DNA of 64,000 nucleotides. Source: SKVR01 sp041642035 (lineage in GTDB: Bacteria; Bacteroidota; Bacteroidia; Bacteroidales; UBA7960). The position numbers were made by a program, and so were the translations under genes. The stretch spans positions 7,263-71,262 of the forward strand of contig JBEPXC010000001.1 in NCBI GenBank assembly GCA_041642035.1. The letters are read 5' to 3'. Shown here in pieces: positions 17,551 to 25,457 of this stretch (position 1 is the first letter of the stretch; every line of letters begins with the position of its first letter). Below the pieces are notes generated by a model. That model ran no database searches and was not told where the DNA came from. It saw only the letters and a program-made list of their open reading frames with translations.

Positions 17551-17997
17551 ATGGGAACATATACGCAAATTCTTTATCATATTGTTTTTTCCACGAAAGA
17601 CAGGGAATATGTCCTTATAAAAGATTACCGTGAAAAACTATATCGGTTTATATGGGGGGTGATCAAGAATAATAAATGTGTTTTATATCAAATAAATGGG
17701 GTGGAAGATCATCTGCATATTGCCACTCATTTGCATCCGACTAAGAATTTGGCAGATTTGATCAAAGACATTAAAGTTTCATCATCTTTAATGATAAAGA
17801 GCGAAAATATTTTCCCTGGATTTACCGGATGGCAGGATGGTTATGCGGCTTTTACCAAATCATACGCTGAAAAGGATATTTTGATTAATTACATAAAGAA
17901 GCAGGAAGAGCATCATCATAAGGTTTCATTTAGGGATGAATTAATTGAATTATTGAGGCAGGAAGGAATTGATTTTAACGAAGAATTTCTGTTATAA
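17551..17997 (+). CDS. IS200/IS605-like Y1 transposase, REP-associated (RAYT-like)
   Basis: A 148-residue single-stranded DNA HUH transposase. TQILYHIVFSTKDR opens the fold, VEDHLHIATHLHP carries the metal-binding HxH, and the catalytic tyrosine is most likely in KSYAEKDILINYIKKQEEHH. A consensus ribosome site (gaggag, 17544-17549) precedes ATG 17551. The C-terminal tail (SFRDELIELLRQEGIDFNEEFLL) is the family's usual end in Bacteroidota. It is flanked on the left by aaccctgaaggggttcaac and on the right, 2 nt after the stop, by gttcaaccctttcagggtt, exactly the palindromes of the surrounding array. This is the arrangement of REP-associated tyrosine transposases, which act on REP hairpins. The frame looks intact. 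Confidence 0.88.
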   Translation: MGTYTQILYHIVFSTKDREYVLIKDYREKLYRFIWGVIKNNKCVLYQINGVEDHLHIATHLHPTKNLADLIKDIKVSSSLMIKSENIFPGFTGWQDGYAAFTKSYAEKDILINYIKKQEEHHHKVSFRDELIELLRQEGIDFNEEFLL

Positions 17998-17998
17998 A

Positions 17999-18104
17999 AG
18001 TTCAACCCTTTCAGGGTTGTTGCAATGTGCCGTTCATTTTCCACGGGTTTCACCCACGGCTATTGTTGTTAAACCCTTTCAGGGTTTTTAGCAGGTGGTG
18101 ATTC
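17999..18104. repeat. Right-hand REP palindromes of the transposase element
   Basis: Contains aaccctttcagggtt, ccacgggtttcacccacgg, and aaccctttcagggtttttag in the same order and spacing as the left half of each array unit, then diverges at about 18104. Together with 17440-17515 it frames the transposase with inverted REP clusters. Confidence 0.8.
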
Positions 18105-18183
18105 TCTCTTCATGCGTGAACCCTAGGTTGGGCGGCTTAGAGGTGTGAATGGGGGGAGGGTCAAAAGAACCAATAGCCACTGC

Positions 18184-18280
18184 TTCAAGACAGCTTGTCC
18201 CGATTTTATTTCGGGAAAGGAAACGTCCGCAGGACTTTCCATGTCTTGAAAAGTGGGCGGACGTTTCCATGTCTTGAAGA
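18184..18280. repeat. Composite REP-like repeat downstream of the S9 peptidase gene
   Basis: Contains tgcttcaagacagcttgtcc, tcccgattttatttcggga, then ggacgtttccatgtcttgaa, with an inverted partner ggactttccatgtcttgaa. The same composite occurs at 59408-59486 and 63045-63118. It could form a terminator-like hairpin for the minus-strand gene beside it. Confidence 0.6.
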
Positions 18281-18288
18281 GTAAAGAT

Positions 18289-20172
18289 TTAATTCTCTTT
18301 TGCCTTAAGATACGTATCCAGGAAGGTTAGTATCTGGCCATAGCCTTTTATTTCGTTTTCCTTTTTCCTGAAACCATGTCCCTCGTCGGGGAAAAGTACA
18401 TATTCTACAGGCACTCCGTTTTGTTTCACAGCATTCACGATTTCGTCTGATTCAACCTGCAGAACCCTTGGATCGTTGGCTCCCTGAAGCACCATAAGAG
18501 GTTTGGTTACGTTATGTGCATGAAACAGGGGCGAAATACGGTGGAGGCGAAGGGAGTCTTCTGTATTGGGGTCACCCATTTCGGTGTACAGGGCTTCTTT
18601 AAATGATTCCCACCATGGTGGAATGGATTTAAGGGTTCTCAGCCAGTTGGTCACGCCGAAAATATTTACTCCTACAGCAAATTCTTCGGGGGCATAAGTT
18701 AGCGCAGCCATGGTCATATAACCGCCGTAACTTCCACCAATTATGCCAATTTTATCAGCATCGATGTATTCCTGCTCCTGAAGCCATTTTTTACCCCATA
18801 TACAGTCCTGCAAATCACCTTCGCCATGATTGCGATCGTCCAGTTTGAAAAATGTTTTTCCGTAGCCACTGCTTCCGCGGTTATTTACTGCCAGAACAGC
18901 ATAGCCATTGTTGACAAGAAACTGTATGAGTGAAAAATATCCAACCCTTGACTGACCCCCGGGTCCACCATGAACCCATACCAATGCCGGAACCTTGTTT
19001 CTTTTGGATGCATTAAGAGGCTTGTAATAAATAGCGGGAATCTCAAGTCCGTCAAAGGATTTATACCTGACTACTTCTGCTGAGACAAGGTCATCAGGAT
19101 TGATGTCAGGATTTAATACTTCTGTGAGTTTTTTGAGATTGCCATCGGCAAAGCTAAACATGTACAGGTTGGCAGGAGCCTTGGAGGTTCCCACGGTCAG
19201 GCGCATGAGGTTTTCACTGTCTGATATGTTTACACCCATAATGTCGCCATCAGGGATGTCGGGGAAATTCACGGCTTCGCCGGAGGCGTTTTCCTGAATA
19301 ACCAGCGAATTCTTTCCATCTTCATTGATGGCAATGATCCTGTATTTTTCGTTTTCACTCAAATAACTGTACATCACGTCCCAATTGCTCGAGAAAATGG
19401 TTTCCCGCGCTCCTGTTTCAATTTCGTAGCGAACCAGGTAGGCGAACTCACCATCGGTATCGGTGATATAATGGAAATATTTGCCATCATTACTGAATCC
19501 CGATGCACTGTAGCTTCCGGGTTTTTCGGGAGATGAGATCTCTGTTGTCTCACCAGTTGCGCGGTTTAGGAGGAACAACTGATTTTCGCTGGTCGTGACT
19601 GATTTTACCAGGGCCATTAAGCTTTCATCTTTGGAAAGGCCTGAAATATTCATCCCCTGATCGTTTTGATACAGCATCTCTGATTGAAAATCAGACGTAT
19701 TCATTTTGTAGAAATCAAAAAAGCGCGAATCTCTCAGGTTGGAGAGGTAGTAAAAAGATTTTTTGTCGCTGCTCCAACCCCCAAACGAGGTGTTTTCTTG
19801 TTCTCCCGGCGTAAGGTCGGTTGATGTACCATCGGCATTGAGCAGGTAGATGTGCGTAATCTCATTCCCTCCCTGGTCAGCACGATACAGAACCTGGTTG
19901 GTTTCATATATGTAGCCTACAGGGAAATAGGATTCCTGGGTGGAGAAAGTGAGCTGGGTTTTTATCCCCTCCTGGATGTCGATTTCAAAAAGATTATAAA
20001 TCCCGGTTTCATTGCTGCTGACAAGCAGACGGGTTTCATCGGGCGAGAATATTCCGCCGGAGATGTTGGTGTTTTTGTAAAACTCCTCGATGGAGTAGGT
20101 CTTGATCTCACTTTGTTCCTGGGCACAGGAAGCAAAGATGAAAATGGCCATTAAATAGAACAGATTTTTCAT
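18289..20172 (-). CDS. S9 family (prolyl oligopeptidase-type) serine peptidase, lipoprotein
   Basis: From ATG 20172 the product has 627 residues: a lipoprotein signal (MKNLFYLMAIFIFASC, acylated Cys in ASC), a seven-bladed beta-propeller region (about 30-370) with repeated D-G and W-S-x-D motifs, and a C-terminal alpha/beta hydrolase. The catalytic triad is recognisable as Ser in GGSYGGYMT, Asp in GANDPRV and His in DEGHGF; the oxyanion/handle motif WVHGGPGGQ is also present. Such enzymes cut short peptides (dipeptidyl or acylaminoacyl type), here probably in the periplasm or at the outer membrane. The gene is enclosed by two copies of the REP element (17.4-18.1 and 20.39-20.85 kb), which may have moved or duplicated with it. 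Confidence 0.9.
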   Translation of the reverse strand: MKNLFYLMAIFIFASCAQEQSEIKTYSIEEFYKNTNISGGIFSPDETRLLVSSNETGIYNLFEIDIQEGIKTQLTFSTQESYFPVGYIYETNQVLYRADQGGNEITHIYLLNADGTSTDLTPGEQENTSFGGWSSDKKSFYYLSNLRDSRFFDFYKMNTSDFQSEMLYQNDQGMNISGLSKDESLMALVKSVTTSENQLFLLNRATGETTEISSPEKPGSYSASGFSNDGKYFHYITDTDGEFAYLVRYEIETGARETIFSSNWDVMYSYLSENEKYRIIAINEDGKNSLVIQENASGEAVNFPDIPDGDIMGVNISDSENLMRLTVGTSKAPANLYMFSFADGNLKKLTEVLNPDINPDDLVSAEVVRYKSFDGLEIPAIYYKPLNASKRNKVPALVWVHGGPGGQSRVGYFSLIQFLVNNGYAVLAVNNRGSSGYGKTFFKLDDRNHGEGDLQDCIWGKKWLQEQEYIDADKIGIIGGSYGGYMTMAALTYAPEEFAVGVNIFGVTNWLRTLKSIPPWWESFKEALYTEMGDPNTEDSLRLHRISPLFHAHNVTKPLMVLQGANDPRVLQVESDEIVNAVKQNGVPVEYVLFPDEGHGFRKKENEIKGYGQILTFLDTYLKAKEN

Positions 20173-20264
20173 ACGCATTTTGGGTTTGAATGGATTGTTT
20201 AAGAATTTGAGCAATAAAGTTAATGCTTTTTAAGAAAAGGGGATAAAGACTTTGTATCCCTTGT

Positions 20265-20354
20265 TTTTTGACCCATCCACGATCTTTTGACCCATACCCG
20301 GCCCTTCCCTTTCTGAAACGAGTTCAGGATGACCGGGAAGGGTGATTCCAGTCC
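20265..20354. repeat. Full-length copy of the tgacccat...ggaagggtga dispersed repeat
   Basis: Reads ttttgaccc(at) twice, cggcccttccctt, ctgaaacgagttcaggatg, accgggaagggtga. The cccttccc and gggaaggg arms can pair. Other copies or halves are at 4.17, 13.71, 15.96 and 16.50 kb. Confidence 0.6.
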
Positions 20355-20390
20355 ATAATATCGGCGTAAAAGCCAGGTGTATTCCTCAGA

Positions 20391-20423
20391 GGAATAGATT
20401 TTAACGAAGAATTTCTGTTATAA
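20391..20423 (+). pseudogene. 3' relic of a second RAYT-like transposase gene
   Basis: The bases encode GIDFNEEFLL and a TAA, identical in protein to the last ten residues of the transposase at 17551-17997, and are followed by the same gttcaaccctttcagggttg palindrome. Upstream of 20388 the match is lost. This is the tail of a deleted second copy. Confidence 0.75.
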
Positions 20424-20424
20424 A

Positions 20425-20848
20425 TAGTTCAACCCTTTCAGGGTTGTTGTAATATGCCGTTCATTATCCACGGGTTTCACCCGCGGCTATTGTTGTTAAA
20501 CCCTTTCAGGGTTTTTAGCTGCTGATGAATCATTGATTATATTTGTTTTCCCGATAATATGTTGTGTTTCGGTTTTTAGGGTTCTATGATGGTTTTCCAG
20601 AATAAGGTAGCGCAAGAAATTAGAACCCTGAAAGGGTTCAACCATAATAGCCGTAGGTGAAACCTATGGGATGGTTAGATATTCAGCGAGATGAACCCTG
20701 AAGGGGTTCAACAATTTGTTGTAATGTAAAGAGGTTCTGTTATAAAAAGTTCAACCCTTTCAGGGTTGTTGTGATGTGTGCCGTTTATTAACCACGGGTT
20801 TCACCCGCGGCTATTGTTGTTAAACCCTTTCAGGGTTTTTAGCTGCTG
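20425..20848. repeat. Second REP-palindrome array (one full unit plus left half of another)
   Basis: One complete 322-bp unit (20427-20748) with the same six palindromes and core as the array at 16.6 kb, joined by gtaatgtaaagaggttctgt to a partial unit ending at about 20848 after the third palindrome. Confidence 0.85.
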
Positions 20849-20874
20849 GGACATGCTGAAACCTGTTCCGTCAT

Positions 20875-20960
20875 TTATATATATCAATTCGCTATTGGTA
20901 TTAATTGCCATTGCGCTGTCGTAAAGTGATGTTCCTGCACCTAAAGGTTTTCGCAGCGCG
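20875..20960. repeat. Direct repeat flanking the group II intron (left copy)
   Basis: Sequence 20875-20910 (gttccgtcat, then aattcgctattggtatt) is about 75-80% alike to 22995-23043 on the other side of the intron, same orientation. The following bases (gccattgcgctg, cctgcac) also resemble 13418-13465. Confidence 0.5.
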
Positions 20961-21020
20961 TTTGTTTTTTCTAACGCTTATTGCTAATTCGGGTAGGAAG
21001 CGGCTCGCGCCGCTGTCCCC

Positions 21021-21061
21021 CCACACCACCTGGCATACGTTTTTTCGTACCAAGGCGGTTT
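21021..21061 (-). ncRNA. Group II intron domain V
   Basis: On the minus strand this reads AACCGCCTTGGTACG, AAAAAA, CGTATGCCAGGTGGTG. It is the short bulged hairpin with the catalytic helix expected just 3' of the maturase gene; the ACCGCC/GGTGGT base pairs close the stem. The maturase stop is 10 nt upstream. Confidence 0.75.
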
Positions 21062-21069
21062 CTATTAAT

Positions 21070-22479
21070 TTACCGTTGAACTTGTAAGAGTAGTGAATGA
21101 AGCCCAATCTGGGCAAACCATTTAATACCCATTGCTTTACCAACTGCTTGTTTAATGGACATAGCCCACCAGCCTTGTGAGTACATCACTACATTCCAGC
21201 TCGTGTTTTCAGGAATACCCAGATTGTGCAGAAATTTGAAGATAGTGTACCTGCGACCGCACTGTTTAAGTCGGTAACATCGTAGCTTTCTTCTTATCCA
21301 CCCATCGATGTCTCTTATTACTGACAGCCATCGATTGGCAAGGTAAAAGTAGTTCGCCCAGCCTATAATTACAGCATTAAGCTCTTTGATTAGCTGCTCG
21401 AACCTTACTCCCCTGTTGCGTCGGGTTATTTCCCGGACTTTGTCCTTTAAGCGTTTTATAGACTTATCTGAAACACGTATGTTGCCTTCTTCCAACAGGG
21501 TGTACCCAAGGAATGTTGCTTCTGAGCAGTGTCGAACACCACTCTTTTGGCGGTTGACTTTAAGTTTTAGTTTCTTCTCAAGGTATTTCACCATTGAGTT
21601 CAGCACCCGTTCTCCTGCTTTTCTGCTTTTGACATAAATGTTACAGTCATCTGCATAGCGGCAGAAGTCGTGTCCGCGATTCTCCATTTCTTTATCCCAT
21701 TCGTCAAGGACGATGTTGGATAATAACGGGGAAAGCGGACTGCCTTGTGGCGTTCCGGCTATACGTTGTTCTGTCAAGCCATCTGACATAATCCCAGATT
21801 TCAGGTAGGATTTTATCAACCTTAGTAGTCGCTTATCTCCTATTCCTTTACTTAGTCGTTGCATTAGCCTGTCGTGGTTGACGTTGTCGAAGAACTTCTC
21901 CAAGTCTATGTCCACAACCCACTCTTTGCCAGAGCTAACAAATTTACTGGCCTGTAAAATGGCTTGGTGGGCGTTGCGACCCGGACGAAAACCAAAACTG
22001 TTCTCGCTGAATAGGGGGTCGTAATATCGGGACAGAATCTGGTGTACGGCTTGCTGGAGCATGCGGTCTTTCACCGTTGGGATGCCGAGCATTCGCTCGC
22101 CACCGTCCGGCTTCCTGATCATAACCTTGCGCACCGACATTGGCTGGTAATTCTCAGCCAATAATGTCTCCCGAAAGGTGATCAGGCTCTTGTTTAACCA
22201 CTTGCCCAAAGCTTCAACATCCATCTCGTCTATCCCTGCGCTGCCCTTGTTTTGTCTAACACGCTGGTACGCATTGCGTAGGTTTCCATAATCTACCACT
22301 GCTTCCAACAAATTCTCCGTCAAGATGCGTTGGCTCTCCAATTGCGATAACAGTTCAACTCCTGTACAATTCTCATTTCCGGTGCGGCCTTCATGGGAGT
22401 TGGCAGGTTGTATCTGGTCTTGGAATAAATTAAGTTGTCTGACCATTCCTTTTTTCTGTTGCTCTCTGTTTTTACGCAT
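21070..22479 (-). CDS. ltrA: Group II intron reverse transcriptase/maturase
   Basis: A 469-residue multifunctional intron protein. Reverse transcriptase blocks are clear: NKGSAGIDEMDVEALG (RT0/1), MIRKPDGGERMLGIPTVKDR, SFGFRPGRNAHQAI (RT3), VDIDLEKFFDNVNHDRL (RT4), AGTPQGSPLSPLLSNIVLDE (RT5), the catalytic CRYADDCNIY (YADD), and the ATFLGYTL and maturase (GIIM) domain X with GWANYFYLANRWLSVIRDI. No C-terminal HNH endonuclease is present, so this is an endonuclease-minus form that would use single-stranded or replication-fork targets. It promotes splicing and retrohoming of the surrounding intron. The frame has no interruptions. Confidence 0.95.
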   Translation of the reverse strand: MRKNREQQKKGMVRQLNLFQDQIQPANSHEGRTGNENCTGVELLSQLESQRILTENLLEAVVDYGNLRNAYQRVRQNKGSAGIDEMDVEALGKWLNKSLITFRETLLAENYQPMSVRKVMIRKPDGGERMLGIPTVKDRMLQQAVHQILSRYYDPLFSENSFGFRPGRNAHQAILQASKFVSSGKEWVVDIDLEKFFDNVNHDRLMQRLSKGIGDKRLLRLIKSYLKSGIMSDGLTEQRIAGTPQGSPLSPLLSNIVLDEWDKEMENRGHDFCRYADDCNIYVKSRKAGERVLNSMVKYLEKKLKLKVNRQKSGVRHCSEATFLGYTLLEEGNIRVSDKSIKRLKDKVREITRRNRGVRFEQLIKELNAVIIGWANYFYLANRWLSVIRDIDGWIRRKLRCYRLKQCGRRYTIFKFLHNLGIPENTSWNVVMYSQGWWAMSIKQAVGKAMGIKWFAQIGLHSLLLQVQR

Positions 22480-22890
22480 TTTCGATACGCTTCTTTTAAT
22501 TAATAGATTTGAACCTTCCCGCTGTTATGGTAGCGGTACTATGTTCGCTGCTGACTTCTTCCGTGCATTCACCAATAGTTACCCTTGGTTTATCTTCTTT
22601 GCTGAAGAAGCACGAAAGATCTCCCGGGGTAAACGTTACAACCATCGATTTCCTGCGCCTGATTTACTGCCCTTGCCTTCCGAATGACTATGGGGCGTCC
22701 TGATCCAAAGCTCAGTTACCCGGCAAAAACAGCCTTATATCAGGTTTCTGTTCGTCGCAACAAATCTTTGCCTTCAGCTTCCTTCAGATTCTACCTCACG
22801 GCAGACACCCTTGCTTTCGGCTATGAGATTCCGGCCATTACGGCTCTCTCGGGACTTACACCCGTTGGTAATAATCTATGCCCGGCACAC

Positions 22891-23441
22891 TAAACATTCC
22901 ATCCCTCCGGGATTAATTCAATCTGTGGTAGAAATTAGGGAGATGGAGAAAAGAACTTGTAACTTGCAAATTACCACTCAAGGGAAAAAGGCCCGATTCC
23001 GTCATGTGTATTCTATTCGATTCGCTATAGGTATTGGTTGCCAGTGAAGCATTCCCCAAAAAGACTGATATATTGGCAGTTATATATTGGGTAGCAAGGA
23101 AAAGAGAGGAAATGTCTGGAAAAGTGAGGAACGCTGTCATGTCAAAATGTCATGACGGGCGGAAATGCCCGGAAAAGGGTGTAGATGGAATGTTTGTTGC
23201 CTTATAGGGGTTACATAATCTGTATTGGTTATTGAAAATACAGATAACGCTCTTTGGTTACAATGATTATCAACACTCTTATGTGGAATTTCTCTGGAAA
23301 AGTATGCCTGGTTATTTTTCTAAGAGAGCACAAGGTCACTATTTTTTGTCCTTTCACATGGGAAGCCCCACGTCTGAGCCAACAGCCAAAGGCCAAACTA
23401 TCAAAAAATATGTTTTAATTTTACCTCACAAACACATACGG
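22891..23441. other. Intergenic region downstream of the intron site, with repeat copies
   Basis: The 5' exon side (22891-22925) carries the palindrome ATCCC-TCC-GGGAT. The direct-repeat partner of 20875-20910 is at 22995-23043. The remainder to the CBM9-like start has no supported gene; an open frame from TTG 23232 is only an extension of the downstream gene without family similarity. Confidence 0.5.
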
Positions 23442-24086
23442 ATGAAAACATTAGAAGTTCCTCAAATTAAGTTGGCTGATGCTGCCCTTGGCAAAGTGGA
23501 TAAATTGCTTGATCAGCAGAAAGGAGAGCTGATCGATACCATCAACTGGCCTGCCTTTCCCTATTTGCCTTCTGTGCGCTTTGCCATGGCTTACGATGAA
23601 ACACATCTCTACCTCAAATATGATGTGAAGGAGCAGCATGCCCAAGCGGTTACCCTACAGTCGAATGGACCGGTATGGGAAGACAGCTGCTGCGAGTTTT
23701 TCTGCTCCTTTGATGATAGCGGGTATTACAACCTGGAGACCAATTGCATCGGGGCACAGTTGCTGGGCTGGCATGGCAGGGATGGTTCAAAGGAAAAGGC
23801 CACCGCACACGTAATGGCAGCTTTGCAGAAATCATCGAGCCTGGGCCATACAGCCCCCCTTTCGCTGGAAGGCGATGTGCATTGGCAGTTGGTGTTGATC
23901 ATACCTTCATCGGTCTTCTTTCGGCATAAAGACCTGGTATTTAAACCCGGGATGCCGTTGAGGGGCAATTTCTATAAATGTGGTGACAAGACCAATGTTC
24001 CTCATTTTGTTTCCTGGAATGCTATTGATTGGCCTGCCCCAAATTTTCACCTTCCCGGATTTTTCGGCAACATTATTTTGAAATAA
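23442..24086 (+). CDS. Carbohydrate-binding family 9-like protein
   Basis: A 214-residue beta-sandwich protein of the CBM9-like (DOMON-related) group. Family signatures are VRFAMAYDETHLYLKYDVKE, GPVWEDSCCEFFCSFD (the E-D-S-C-x-E-F-F motif), YYNLETNCIG, VLIIPSSVFF and NFYKCGDKTNVPHFVSWNAI near the end. No signal peptide is visible, so in this form it would stay in the cytoplasm; function of such stand-alone proteins is not established. ATG 23442 is chosen because the family similarity starts here; the longer frame from TTG 23232 adds 70 residues of unrelated sequence. A ROK sugar kinase-like gene follows in the same direction. Confidence 0.8.
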   Translation: MKTLEVPQIKLADAALGKVDKLLDQQKGELIDTINWPAFPYLPSVRFAMAYDETHLYLKYDVKEQHAQAVTLQSNGPVWEDSCCEFFCSFDDSGYYNLETNCIGAQLLGWHGRDGSKEKATAHVMAALQKSSSLGHTAPLSLEGDVHWQLVLIIPSSVFFRHKDLVFKPGMPLRGNFYKCGDKTNVPHFVSWNAIDWPAPNFHLPGFFGNIILK

Positions 24087-24278
24087 TTGTTTTTAGATAC
24101 AAGCTACAGCATATCCGAACTGATTTTGCTTTAAATCCTGTTGGTCCTCCATAATTATACCGATGTCGGCAATGGGAATACCTTTGCGCCTTTGGGGCAG
24201 CCAGTTTTTTTGCCTATGGTGGTACTGTAATGATTGGCCTGGGAATTGTTTGACCTTTGCTATAAAAAAAAGAAGAAA

Positions 24279-25403
24279 ATGGAAAACCATATTGCATCTC
24301 ATGCGGTAATGACCCTTGATGCCGGGGGCACCAATTTTGTATTTTCTGCTGTGAAGCAACAAAAGGAAATTGTGGAGCCCTTTATCTTGCCATCACAGGG
24401 TCACGATTTAGAGAAATGTTTACAAAATATCATTCTTGGATTTGAAACGATTCTCAGGCAAATGGACGAAGAACCCGTAGCCATAAGCTTTGCCTTTCCG
24501 GGGCCGGCCGATTATACCAACGGAATTATCGGCGACCTGGGCAATCTGCCGGGCTTCCGTGGCGGGGTTGCCCTGGGTCCCATGCTGGAAGAGCATTTTA
24601 ACCTCCCTGTTTTTATTAACAACGATGGCGACCTTTTTGCCTACGGGGAGGCTATGTATGGACTTCTGCCGGAGATCAACCACGAGCTTCAGAAAGCAGG
24701 AAGCACGAGAACCTATAAAAACCTCATTGGCATTACCCTGGGTATTGGGTTTGGAGGTGGACTGGTGGTCAACAATCAACTGCACAAAGGCGATAATGGG
24801 GCAGCGGCCGAAATATGGCTGCTCAGGAATCCTTTTAATGAGAAAACCTTCGCCGAGGAAAGCATTAGCATCAGGGCTATCACAAGGCTGTATGGGCAGG
24901 CAGCAGAATATGACTCCCCCGATCTTTCTTCTTTGAACATCTACCGTATTGCCCTGGGACAGGAATCGGGCAATAAGGATGCCGCCCGGGAAGCTTTTAG
25001 GCAGTTTGGCAAGGCCCTGGGACTGGCGCTCAATGAAATAGTCACCATTCTGGATGGCTTGGTTGTAATCGGAGGAGGCATTGTCAATGCACGAAAACTG
25101 TTTTTCCCGGCTATGCTGCAAGAGATGAACGCCACCTATAAAACGGCACAAGGAGACAACATTCCGCGTCTGGTAATGGACGTGTTTGACTTGCAGGATC
25201 AGGAGAGCCTGTCGCAATTTGCCAAAGCTGACGCTGCACAAATACGGGTGCCTTTTTGCGAAAGACAGGTTTCCTATCACTCGCAAAAGCGTATCGGAGT
25301 GGGGGTATCACGCCTTGGTGCCAGCAAGGCCATTACAATGGGGGCTTATGCTTTTGCCACCAATGCATTGGGATTGCCCTTTCAGGATAAGCCTTACAAA
25401 TAG
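24279..25403 (+). CDS. ROK family protein (sugar kinase-like)
   Basis: A 374-residue protein of the ROK (repressor, ORF, kinase) family without an N-terminal HTH, so more likely a kinase than a repressor. The phosphate-binding DAGGTNFVFSAV motif is at the N-terminus, ISFAFPGPADY follows, then LPVFINNDGDLFAYGEAMYG with the catalytic Asp, IGFGGGLVVNNQLHKGDNGAA, and the adenosine motif VVIGGGIVNARKLFFP. The usual zinc-binding Cys-rich loop of glucokinases is absent and the sequence has long insertions, so its sugar cannot be predicted. ATG 24279 with a purine-rich aagaagaaa upstream is preferred over the upstream TTG-type start. Confidence 0.88.
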   Translation: MENHIASHAVMTLDAGGTNFVFSAVKQQKEIVEPFILPSQGHDLEKCLQNIILGFETILRQMDEEPVAISFAFPGPADYTNGIIGDLGNLPGFRGGVALGPMLEEHFNLPVFINNDGDLFAYGEAMYGLLPEINHELQKAGSTRTYKNLIGITLGIGFGGGLVVNNQLHKGDNGAAAEIWLLRNPFNEKTFAEESISIRAITRLYGQAAEYDSPDLSSLNIYRIALGQESGNKDAAREAFRQFGKALGLALNEIVTILDGLVVIGGGIVNARKLFFPAMLQEMNATYKTAQGDNIPRLVMDVFDLQDQESLSQFAKADAAQIRVPFCERQVSYHSQKRIGVGVSRLGASKAITMGAYAFATNALGLPFQDKPYK

Positions 25404-25457
25404 ATAGAATCACCAAAAAATAATTAAGCCTGATGGTGTCATCAGCCCTAATAAATC

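Larger units (their letters stand above)
20987..22890 (-). mobile_element. Group II intron, apparently complete
   Basis: The intron reads on the minus strand from GTGTGCCGGG at 22890, which fits the 5' consensus GUGYG, to ...CCTACCCGAAT at 20987 (AY end). Between the 5' end and the ORF lie domain I-like features (ACGGGTGTAAGTCCCG at about 22853-22868). Downstream of the ORF are domain V and a short domain VI hairpin (about 20991-21018, with AGCGGC-GCGA-GCCGCT). Total length is about 1904 bp. The flanking exon joined would read GGAATGTTTA-TAGCAATAAG next to a small palindrome (ATCCCGGAGGGAT), so the intron sits in a short intergenic repeat rather than in a gene. Confidence 0.85.

Noticed and set aside
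22325..22893. Plus-strand open frames opposite the 5' part of the intron
   Set aside because: They lie in the intron's structured RNA region and encode no recognisable protein.
23232..23441. N-terminal extension of the CBM9-like protein from TTG 23232
   Set aside because: The added 70 residues show no similarity to the family and the ATG at 23442 fits the family start.
24420..25286. 288-codon minus-strand open frame opposite the ROK gene
   Set aside because: Shadow of the real gene; no family motifs, and the plus-strand frame carries all ROK signatures.
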